The position numbers and the translations under genes are program-made. The notes below the pieces were generated by a model. It did not search any database and had not been told where the DNA came from. It worked only from the letters and a program-made list of their open reading frames with translations. From the NCBI RefSeq assembly GCF_900155735.1, contig NZ_LT707059.1, positions 165,338 to 197,610 of the forward strand: 32,273 nt of DNA, given 5' to 3'. Of this stretch, positions 15,200 through 21,523 are shown piece after piece; position 1 is the first letter of the stretch, and each line of letters starts with the position of its first letter. The stretch comes from Intestinibacillus massiliensis (GTDB taxonomy: Bacteria > Bacillota > Clostridia > Oscillospirales > Butyricicoccaceae).

Positions 15200-15290
15200 G
15201 CAATCGAAGGATTGCGTCTCTATCTTCAATGTCCGTTTCTCCCTTTCGCGATGCCCCTCTCACAGAAGCTATTTGTGGGAGGGGGTTTTT
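15200..15290 (+). ncRNA. Candidate small RNA, about 90 nt
   Basis: Sequence between a strong promoter and a strong intrinsic terminator, in a 328-bp gap without genes. It opens with a short hairpin CAATC-GAAG-GATTG, then a pyrimidine-rich single-stranded stretch, then the terminator stem. That layout (5' stem, unpaired C/U-rich region, terminator) is typical of base-pairing small RNAs. No known family is recognised. Confidence 0.45.
15254..15290 (+). terminator. Terminator of the candidate small RNA
   Basis: CCCCTCTCACA / TGTGGGAGGGG stem (one mismatch) followed by GTTTTT on the plus strand. It also backs up the lipoprotein gene. Confidence 0.85.
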
Positions 15291-15368
15291 CTTGCGTATT
15301 GCGGCAGTTGCGGTGAGGTAATCTTGTTTTAAAAACGTGCCCATAAAATAATTTTTTTGGGAAAGATA

Positions 15369-15404
15369 AAAGGGGTTCCATCCGCTGCGGGATGGAACCC
15401 CTTT
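15369..15404 (-). terminator. Terminator of the HxlR regulator gene
   Basis: 15-bp perfect stem AAAGGGGTTCCATCC / GGATGGAACCCCTTT with a GCTGCG-type loop; T-run on the minus strand. It lies 45 bp past the gene's stop. Confidence 0.88.
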
Positions 15405-15449
15405 GTCAAACATGGGATCGCCTATGAATGCATCCTGGTTTGGGGCGCA

Positions 15450-15827
15450 TTATTTGTTCCCATATTTTAACCCCCAGTTCATCATCGCGTAAAAAATGGG
15501 CATCAGGTCGCCGCCTTTTTCCGTCAGGGCATATTCCACGCGTGGCGGGATTTCGTTAAACTGCATCCGGGTGACTAGGCCGTCAGCCTCCAGCTCCCGC
15601 AGGGAGGAAGACAGCATCGTGTTGGTGATGCCGTCAAGCGCACGTTTCAACGCGCCAAAGCGCATCGTCCCGCAGCGGCAAAGGGTATATATGATCTGGT
15701 TTTTCCATTTGCCCTGGAATAACGTCAGCACTGGCGTAACAGGGCAGCCCCCTGCTTCGGTGACGATGCCTTCATGGATGTGTTGCAAAAATTCCTCATA
15801 GGTGATGCGGTCGCGCAGCGTGAACAC
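15450..15827 (-). CDS. HxlR-family transcriptional regulator
   Basis: 125-aa winged helix-turn-helix protein of the HxlR (MarR-like) family. Family pattern visible: CPVTPVLTLFQGKWKNQIIYTL near residue 28 (C-P then G-K-W), FGALKRALDGITNTMLSSSLRELEADGLVTR (recognition helix and wing), and PPRVEYALTEKGGDLMPI. One Cys at about 28 may sense redox or electrophiles, as in HypR, but here that is inference. Divergently transcribed from the OpuC genes across a shared intergenic region with a perfect 11-bp inverted repeat at 15896-15934, so it probably controls the transporter. Confidence 0.93.
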   Translation of the reverse strand: MFTLRDRITYEEFLQHIHEGIVTEAGGCPVTPVLTLFQGKWKNQIIYTLCRCGTMRFGALKRALDGITNTMLSSSLRELEADGLVTRMQFNEIPPRVEYALTEKGGDLMPIFYAMMNWGLKYGNK

Positions 15828-15895
15828 GGTAGCGCCTCCTTGCTTCTCTGTCTGATAGTACGTTTTGCCATACTATGTATAGGATATCTGCGTAC

Positions 15896-15934
15896 TTGAT
15901 AGTTTTTCTAAATATAGTATAATAAAACTATCAA
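15896..15934 (+). promoter_or_regulatory. OpuC promoter with HxlR operator
   Basis: -35 TTGATA (15896-15901), 16 nt, -10 TATAAT (15918-15923). Perfect 11-bp inverted repeat TTGATAGTTTT / AAAACTATCAA covers the -35 (15896-15906) and the +1 region (15924-15934), a layout that would block polymerase. The leader 15935-16119 has no gene but holds the 16-bp palindrome GCAAGGCGCGCCTTGC (16056-16071). Confidence 0.7.
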
Positions 15935-16119
15935 ACCGTGTCAATCCACGTTGCATATTCGCGGAAAGGCACCGCGTGCGTAAAAAATCCTGGTCCTGGC
16001 CGCGAGCCCGCGGAAATATGGAAATACTAGAAAAAGGCGAATGCCTTGGGATAGGGCAAGGCGCGCCTTGCAGGCCGGGGAAATGGGACATACTATTTGA
16101 AACGTAAGGGGCGTAGTAA

Positions 16120-17658
16120 ATGCTTCAAACAATGTGGACGCTTTTCACGGGGCGGACGGGCTTTTTCTTAGGCCTGTTGGGGGAACATCTGAAGATCTCG
16201 CTGATTGCTATCGCCATCGCCATCCTGTTGGGCGGCGCGGTGGGCATCCTGATCAGCGAATTCCAGCGTTCCGCCAAACCCACCCTGAGCGTCATCAATT
16301 TTCTTTACACCATCCCGTCGATCTCCATGCTGGGCTTCCTGATCCCTTTTTCCGGGATCGGCAACGCAACGGCGGTGATTGCGCTGACGGTGTATGCCCT
16401 CTTGCCCATGGTGCGGAACACCCATACGGGTATCGCCAATGTCGACCCTGCCATTTTGGAAGCGGCGGAGGGCATGGGCAGCACAAGGCTGCAAATTTTA
16501 TGGAAGGTCAAACTGCCCCTAGCGATGCCTGTCATCATGTCCGGAATCCGCAGCATGGCGACCATGACCATCGCGCTGGCGGGTATTGCCTCGTTTATCG
16601 GGGCCGGCGGCCTGGGTGTGGCGATTTACCGCGGCATCACCACCAATAACGCCGCCATGACGATGGTGGGCAGCCTGCTGATCGCGCTGCTGGCGCTGCT
16701 GGTGGACGCCCTGCTGGGGTTCGTGGAAAAACGGATGCGGCGGCGGAGCGCGGGGGCGAAACGGGCAAAGCGCGCGCTCGCGGTTTTGGCGGTACTCGTT
16801 TGCGCGGGGATTGTTGTAACGGCAATCCTGCCCGGCCGGCACAAGGATACCATCCATATTGCGACCAAACCCATGACGGAACAGTATATCCTGGGCGAAA
16901 TGCTGGACATCCTGATCGAACAGGACACCGATTTAAATGTGGAACTGACCCAGGGCGTGGGCGGCGGCACGTCCAATATCCAGCCCGCAATGGAGAGCGG
17001 GGAATTTGACTTATATCCCGAATACACGGGTACGGGCTGGAACATGGTCTTAAAGGAGGACGGCCTCTATACGGAGGACCTGTTTGACAAAATGCAGCAG
17101 GCGTATAACGACACGCTGGATATGCGCTGGGTCGGGATGTATGGCTTCAACAACACCTTTGGGCTGGTGGTGCGGCGGGAAATCGCGGAACAATATGGGC
17201 TGGAGACCTGTTCCGACCTCGCCGCCGTTGCCGGGCAACTGACCTTTGGGGCGGAGTATGACTTTTTTGAGCGGGAGGACGGCTATGACGCGCTATGCGC
17301 CGCCTACGGCCTGGGATTTAAAAAGACAGTGGACTTGGATATCGGGCTTAAGTACCAGGCGATCGACCAGGGCAAGATCGACGCAATGGTGATTTTTACA
17401 ACGGACGGGCAATTGAGCGTCGCCGATGTAAAGGTGCTGGAGGACGACAAGGGATTTTACCCGTCTTACCTTTGCGGCAACGTGGTACGCAACGGGGTGC
17501 TGGAGCAGTACCCGGCGCTTGAAAGCATTTTGCAATCGCTGACGGGCAGCATCACAGATGAGGATATGGCCTGCATGAACTATGCCGTCGAGGGCGAGGG
17601 GCAGGAGCCCAGGGCTGTTGCGGAAGGGTTCCTGCGGCGCATCAACCGGCTGAAATGA
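16120..17658 (+). CDS. OpuC-type osmolyte ABC transporter, permease fused to substrate-binding domain
   Basis: 512-aa fusion of a membrane permease and an extracytoplasmic binding domain for quaternary-amine osmolytes (betaine/choline/carnitine group). Residues about 1-215 are the permease with the EAA loop EAAEGMGSTRLQILWKVKLPLAMP (about 112-135). A further membrane segment at about 223-245 leads to the OpuAC-type binding domain (about 250-510), with TKPMTEQYILGEMLDILIEQ, GVGGGTSNIQPAMESGEFDLYPEYTGTGW and LDIGLKYQAIDQGKIDAM. The fusion layout is common in Firmicutes. Exact substrate not decidable by eye. Partner ATPase gene starts 11 bp downstream. Confidence 0.93.
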   Translation: MLQTMWTLFTGRTGFFLGLLGEHLKISLIAIAIAILLGGAVGILISEFQRSAKPTLSVINFLYTIPSISMLGFLIPFSGIGNATAVIALTVYALLPMVRNTHTGIANVDPAILEAAEGMGSTRLQILWKVKLPLAMPVIMSGIRSMATMTIALAGIASFIGAGGLGVAIYRGITTNNAAMTMVGSLLIALLALLVDALLGFVEKRMRRRSAGAKRAKRALAVLAVLVCAGIVVTAILPGRHKDTIHIATKPMTEQYILGEMLDILIEQDTDLNVELTQGVGGGTSNIQPAMESGEFDLYPEYTGTGWNMVLKEDGLYTEDLFDKMQQAYNDTLDMRWVGMYGFNNTFGLVVRREIAEQYGLETCSDLAAVAGQLTFGAEYDFFEREDGYDALCAAYGLGFKKTVDLDIGLKYQAIDQGKIDAMVIFTTDGQLSVADVKVLEDDKGFYPSYLCGNVVRNGVLEQYPALESILQSLTGSITDEDMACMNYAVEGEGQEPRAVAEGFLRRINRLK

Positions 17659-17669
17659 GGCGGAGGAGC

Positions 17670-18410
17670 ATGAAAACGGCAATTGAATTCCAGCGCGTTA
17701 CAAAGGCATATGGATCGAAGGTGGTGCTGGACGGCTTCCACTGGGCAGTGGAGAAGGGGGCGTTTGTCACGATTATCGGCTCCTCCGGCTGCGGCAAGAC
17801 CACGGCGCTTAAAATGGTGAACGGCCTGATTTCCCCTGACGCCGGGGATGTGCTGGTAAACGGCGAGAGCGTCAAAAGCCATGACCTGATCGGGTTGCGG
17901 CGGAACATAGGCTACGCCATCCAAGGGAGCGTCCTGTTCCCGCATATGACGGTGGAGCAGAATATCGCCTATGTCCCCAACCTCCTGAACAAGCGGGACA
18001 AGGCGCGCACCAAAGCCGCCGTGGAAAAGTGGATGGGGATCGTGGGGCTGGACGCGGAACTAAAGCCCCGCTATCCGGACGAGCTTTCCGGCGGACAGCA
18101 GCAGCGCGTGGGCATTGCCAGGGCGTTGGCCGCGTCGCCCGAAATCCTGCTGATGGACGAACCCTTTGGCGCGGTGGACGAGATCACCAGGGGGCAACTC
18201 CAGATAGAATTGCGTCGCATCTACGAGCAGACGCAGATTACGGTGCTGTTCGTCACCCATGACATCGCGGAGGCTTTGAACCTGGGCACGATGGTGCTGG
18301 TGATGGACGAGGGCAAAATCCAGCAATACGCGCCGCCGTCGGAGCTGCTGCAAGCCCCGGCCACGCCGTTTGTAAAACGGCTGGTGGAACGGGAACGGCA
18401 AATCCGGTAA
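17670..18410 (+). CDS. OpuC-type osmolyte ABC transporter ATPase
   Basis: 246-aa ATP-binding subunit energising the fused permease/binding protein. Walker A is GSSGCGKTT (about residues 37-45); Q-loop YAIQGSVLFPHMTV; signature LSGGQQQRVGIARAL; Walker B ILLMDEPFGAVD; H-loop VTHD. The C-terminal CBS pair found in OpuA and many OpuCA proteins is absent, so osmotic gating through CBS domains is not expected. The ATG at 17670 follows GGCGGAGGAG. Ends before a strong terminator. Confidence 0.94.
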   Translation: MKTAIEFQRVTKAYGSKVVLDGFHWAVEKGAFVTIIGSSGCGKTTALKMVNGLISPDAGDVLVNGESVKSHDLIGLRRNIGYAIQGSVLFPHMTVEQNIAYVPNLLNKRDKARTKAAVEKWMGIVGLDAELKPRYPDELSGGQQQRVGIARALAASPEILLMDEPFGAVDEITRGQLQIELRRIYEQTQITVLFVTHDIAEALNLGTMVLVMDEGKIQQYAPPSELLQAPATPFVKRLVERERQIR

Positions 18411-18453
18411 AATGAAGCGCCGGTTGGCGTTTTTACCACAATGAGCCCATTTT

Positions 18454-18485
18454 GAAAGGCCGCCCCTTTTATGGGGCGGCCTTTC
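18454..18485 (+). terminator. Terminator of the OpuC operon
   Basis: Perfect 13-bp stem GAAAGGCCGCCCC / GGGGCGGCCTTTC, TTTTAT loop, T-rich tail. Confidence 0.9.
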
Positions 18486-18573
18486 ATTTGCCCATTTTTA
18501 TTAATGGGAAGGGAGCCAACCATATTCGGCGGCAGTTTGCAGCAGGGAAGCTATACCGGGCAATACAAACCGT

Positions 18574-18590
18574 ACTGATCGCCCACGCAA
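18574..18590. other. Attachment site, element B / feoB piece 2
   Basis: Arm ACTGAT then the shared core CCCACGCAA (18582-18590). Joined with the other end, the attP half-sites ACTGATTGCG and ACTGATCGCC agree at 8 of 10 bases around a TG centre. Confidence 0.75.
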
Positions 18591-19557
18591 GCACACGCCA
18601 AATCCCTTCGACCAACAGGCTTTGCAGCCAAACGGGCGCATGTATGGCCTGCAACGCCGTGGTAAACGGCGCGTCGAGCGAAAACAGCAATTTGCTGAGC
18701 ATGTCGGAGGGGTAATTTGCGCCCGTGATCGTGAGGAAGAAAACCCCGGCGAGCAGGAGCAGCATAATCGGGATGCCGGTGCACCGGGACGTCAGGATGC
18801 GGTCGATCTTGCGGTCGCGTGCGCGCGCCGCGTCCGGCTGTTCCTGCACCACGTCGCATGCGATTTCCTCCGCGTGCAGCACTAGGCCGGAGACCAGCCT
18901 GTCGCGCAGCGCGTCGTTGCCGATCCCAGCGGCGCCCAGCTTTTCGCGGGCGGCGGCCAGGCCGTCTTGCGGGAACGCGATCGGCGCGTTGGCGTGGAGG
19001 GACTGCAAAAAGCTAGGGTCATTCTCCAGCAGTCGCAGGGCAAGCCAGCGTCGGTTCAGCGCGCAGCCGTCCGGCAGGAGGGCCTCTATCCCCGCGGCCG
19101 CCTGCTCGATTTCGCGGATATAGCGGATGGGCGGCGGCGTACAGATGTGCTTGCCGTCGGCGACCGACACGACCGCTTCCATCAGCGCGTCAAGACCGCG
19201 CCCTTCCCGCGCCGCGCACGGGATCACCGGCACGCCGAGCAGGCCGGACAGCGCATGCAAATCCAGGCGGATGCCCTTTTTGTCGGCTTCGTCCATGAGG
19301 TTGACGCATACGACCGTGCGGGCGGTGATTTCCGTGGTTTGCAGGACCAGGTTCAAATTGCGCTCCAGGCAGGTCGCGTCCACCACGACAACCGTACAGT
19401 CGGGATCGCCGAAGCAGATAAAATCGCGCGCGACCTCCTCCTCGGCGGAATGCGCCATCAGGGAATAAGTACCGGGCAGGTCGACAAAAATGAAATGCCG
19501 TCCGCCCCAATCGGAAGCGCCCTGCGCGCTGGCCACCGTTTTGCCCGGCCAGTTGCC
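18587..19557 (-). CDS. feoB: feoB piece 2 (most of the G domain and start of membrane domain)
   Basis: About 323 codons. From the G2 region: TGNWPGKTVASAQG, then G3 DLPGTYSL, G4 NLMDEADKKG, and G5 CAAREGRG, the helical spacer, then the membrane start FFLTITGANYPSDMLSKLLF and EGIWRVLAW. All GTPase motifs except G1 are in this piece. It has no internal stops. Its 5' side abuts element C and its 3' side runs into element B, where the frame stops after a short foreign tail at 18484. Alone it would lack the P-loop and most of the pore, so it should be non-functional until joined. Confidence 0.94.
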
Positions 19558-19579
19558 GGTCGGCTGGTTTGCCTATGGC
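19556..19579. other. Attachment site, feoB piece 2 / element C
   Basis: Core CCGGT (19556-19560) followed by arm GGTTTGCCTATGG (19567-19579), the inverted partner of CCATAGGGAAACC at 24216-24228 (12 of 13). The recombinase C stop codon lies inside this arm. Confidence 0.83.
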
Positions 19580-20904
19580 GAACCCGGGGCGGGAAGCACG
19601 CGGATATTCTCGTCGTTGTCGATCACGATTTTTGCCGCGATACGCGACCAGAAGGCTTTCTTCTGCGGGCGGCTGAAACCACGGTAGGTATCCGCGGGGC
19701 TTTGCGGGCGGGGCGGGCAGCCCAAACGGGGAGCCTGCAAAACCGGTGGCCGGAGCTGCTCCCGCAGGGCGGTGTAGTCCCGCTCGTATTCTTCGCGGCC
19801 GATCAGGTCGTTTAAATAAAGGTCCTTCAGCTTGCTCATTTTTGCCTGGATGCGGGGGGTATCCACAGGCGGGAGCCGGGCTTTTTGCACATCAATATGG
19901 CCGTCATACGCGCTAAATTGCGCCGACAGGCAATCCAGCAGCCAGCTTTCCAGGCGCAGCTCGCTGGTGCGCCTTTTGTGCGCGCACCCATGCGGCTTTT
20001 CGTATTTCGTGCAGCGGTAGTAGGCGTATTTCCCCCGGACGGTTTGCGCCGCCAGCTTGCCGCCGCATTCCGCACAGTATAAGAGGCCGGAAAAAAGGTA
20101 TACGCGTTCCGGATATTGCGGGCTGGCGCGCGCCGCGCGTTGTGCAAGGTACGACTGTACGGACAGGAACGTTTCCCGGTCGACAATCGCCTTGCAAAAA
20201 CCGTCCGCGCCGTGCGCCCGGCCGATATACCGCTCGTTTTGCAGCAAGCGCGTCATGCCGGCAGGCGTATAGGGGAGGCTATGCCGCGCGAGGGCGTACC
20301 GGCAGGTCTCCCGGACGGAGCGGGTCTCCAGGTAATGTGCAAAAAGCGCCTGCACCACCGGGACGTCGTCGTCCGGGACGAGCCGTTTATTTTCAATGCG
20401 GTAGCCGAGCGGGGTTTTCCCGCTGACGACCTCGCCCCGACGCACCTTGTCCTGGAAAACGAATTTGATGCGTTCACTCGTCCTATCCGCCTCGTCCTGT
20501 GCGACCGATAGGCGGATATTAAGGCTCAGGCGGCCGTTTGCCGTCGTGGTGTCGTAGTTTTCTTCGGTGGCAATCCACTGCACCTTGTGCGCGTCAAGCA
20601 CCCGCTGTACTTCGTAGTAGTCTGCAATGTTGCGGAACCAGCGGTCGAGCTTCACAAACAAGATAATATCGATTTTCGCCGCGCGGATATCGTCCAGCAT
20701 CCGCACGAATGCCGGGCGCTTGGAATACCTTTTCCTGGCGCTGACGCCCTCGTCGGCATAATACCCCGCGACCTGGTAGTGGTGGCTTTGGGCATACTCC
20801 GCCAGCGTTTTACGCTGGGCGGCAAGGGAGTAGCCGTGCATCGCCTGCTCCTCGGACGATACGCGGATGTAGAGCGCCGCGCGCAAGGGGGTTGCATCAC
20901 GCAT
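19573..20904 (-). CDS. Large serine recombinase C
   Basis: 443-aa recombinase for element C, shorter and divergent from A and B. Catalytic Ser16 is in YIRVSSEEQ; the resolvase core has VKLDRWFRNIADYYEVQRVL in place of [10 protein letters not shown], and NYDTTTANGRLSLNI; a recombinase domain covers about 155-270; the zinc ribbon has Cys277, Cys280, Cys298 and Cys307. The tail ends SRIAAKIVIDNDENI. ATG at 20904 is preceded by AAGGAGG, and the family starts here. The stop is 13 bp from the core, within the attachment arm. Confidence 0.92.
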   Translation of the reverse strand: MRDATPLRAALYIRVSSEEQAMHGYSLAAQRKTLAEYAQSHHYQVAGYYADEGVSARKRYSKRPAFVRMLDDIRAAKIDIILFVKLDRWFRNIADYYEVQRVLDAHKVQWIATEENYDTTTANGRLSLNIRLSVAQDEADRTSERIKFVFQDKVRRGEVVSGKTPLGYRIENKRLVPDDDVPVVQALFAHYLETRSVRETCRYALARHSLPYTPAGMTRLLQNERYIGRAHGADGFCKAIVDRETFLSVQSYLAQRAARASPQYPERVYLFSGLLYCAECGGKLAAQTVRGKYAYYRCTKYEKPHGCAHKRRTSELRLESWLLDCLSAQFSAYDGHIDVQKARLPPVDTPRIQAKMSKLKDLYLNDLIGREEYERDYTALREQLRPPVLQAPRLGCPPRPQSPADTYRGFSRPQKKAFWSRIAAKIVIDNDENIRVLPAPGSP

Positions 20905-20987
20905 GGGAAACTGCCTCCTTTTTTGGATGACGGTCGAGGGCGGCGCGCTGTTGCCAGGCCGCATGCCGCCTTATATTAACATATTGT

Positions 20988-21001
20988 GGCGGCGGGCAGA
21001 T
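20988..21001. repeat. 14-bp sequence shared by elements C and A
   Basis: GGCGGCGGGCAGAT, same as 5599-5612, in the same orientation relative to the recombinase and small ORF. Confidence 0.55.
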
Positions 21002-21052
21002 CATACAGCGGCGCGCACGGCGGGCGCCGCGTGGCACGGCAAAGTGTTTCCC

Positions 21053-21080
21053 ATAGGACAACCTGTGCGGCGCATATAGT
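21053..21080 (+). promoter_or_regulatory. Conserved promoter-like block of small ORF C
   Basis: ATA (21053-21055), 17 nt, CATATAGT (21073-21080); with the next base it matches sigmaK CATANNNTA. ATAGGACAACC is identical to the copies in A and B; here it is 49 bp before the ATG. Confidence 0.5.
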
Positions 21081-21101
21081 ACACCAAAAGGGGGCGCGCG
21101 G

Positions 21102-21254
21102 ATGCAAGGGGAGTTTTTTTACCCGAAAAGGCTGGTCGAAAGCGCAATATCGGATATTTTGAGCAGGCAATATGGGGGGCCAGCCGTTTACAGGCTGGTG
21201 CCAAAAGAAAAGGCGCCTCCCCCTGTCCAAACGGATGGGAAGGCGCCGGGATAA
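21102..21254 (+). CDS. Small ORF of element C; possible directionality factor
   Basis: 50-aa ORF, ATG at 21102 preceded by AAAAGGGGG about 8-12 nt upstream, divergent from recombinase C. The product is MQGEFFYPKRLVESAISDIL followed by a Pro-rich, basic tail. I do not recognise it. The position and the shared upstream block mirror elements A and B. The SAISDILSRQYG segment could form one helix. Coding is likely from the RBS and context but not certain. Confidence 0.55.
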   Translation: MQGEFFYPKRLVESAISDILSRQYGGPAVYRLVPKEKAPPPVQTDGKAPG

Positions 21255-21263
21255 GGGCGATGC

Positions 21264-21404
21264 TTACAAGTCTTGCAGGTCTGCGGCGGGGATGTCGTTT
21301 TCCACATTATCGCGCGCCAGGTCGTTGTCTATCACCGGGTACAGCCCCGGAGGGATGGGCTTTTCCGCATGGCGTTTTGCCGCCTGCCCCTGTTTGCGTT
21401 CCAT
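21264..21404 (-). CDS. Small 46-aa ORF, element C
   Basis: ATG at 21404 with GAGGTGATTGTG upstream, convergent with the preceding small ORF. Basic start MERKQGQAAKRHAEKP then acidic PGLYPVIDNDLARDNVEND. Function unknown. The GAGGTGAT RBS is like that of small ORFs A and B. It lies between the recombinase module and the metal operon and reads as a compact, charged protein, so it could be a second accessory factor. Confidence 0.5.
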   Translation of the reverse strand: MERKQGQAAKRHAEKPIPPGLYPVIDNDLARDNVENDIPAADLQDL

Positions 21405-21480
21405 TCACAATCACCTCAAGGGTAGTTTCCCATTGGACGGCAAAATCATACCTGCGGCGCGGCGGCGGGAAGATGCACAG

Positions 21481-21512
21481 GAACCCTCCGGGCTGTACAA
21501 CCCGGAGGGTTC
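21481..21512. terminator. Hairpin at the end of the metal operon
   Basis: Perfect 12-bp stem GAACCCTCCGGG / CCCGGAGGGTTC with an 8-nt loop; TTTT follows on the plus strand. It lies 12 bp past the ATPase stop codon. On the minus strand the U-run is absent, so termination of the operon is less sure. Confidence 0.65.
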
Positions 21513-21523
21513 TTTTGGTTGTT

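Larger units (their letters stand above)
12031..18586. mobile_element. Serine-recombinase element B in feoB (about 6.56 kb)
   Basis: Largest of the four elements, bounded by the 9-bp core CCCACGCAA. It carries recombinase B, a 55-aa ORF, an Xre regulator, a lipoprotein, a candidate small RNA, an HxlR regulator and an OpuC-type ABC transporter. Removing it at the core restores feoB codons [12 protein letters not shown]. No transfer or phage genes are present. Confidence 0.85.

Noticed and set aside
16056-16071. 16-bp palindrome GCAAGGCGCGCCTTGC in the OpuC leader
   Set aside because: No loop for a stable hairpin and no second copy; could be an operator but there is no supporting evidence.
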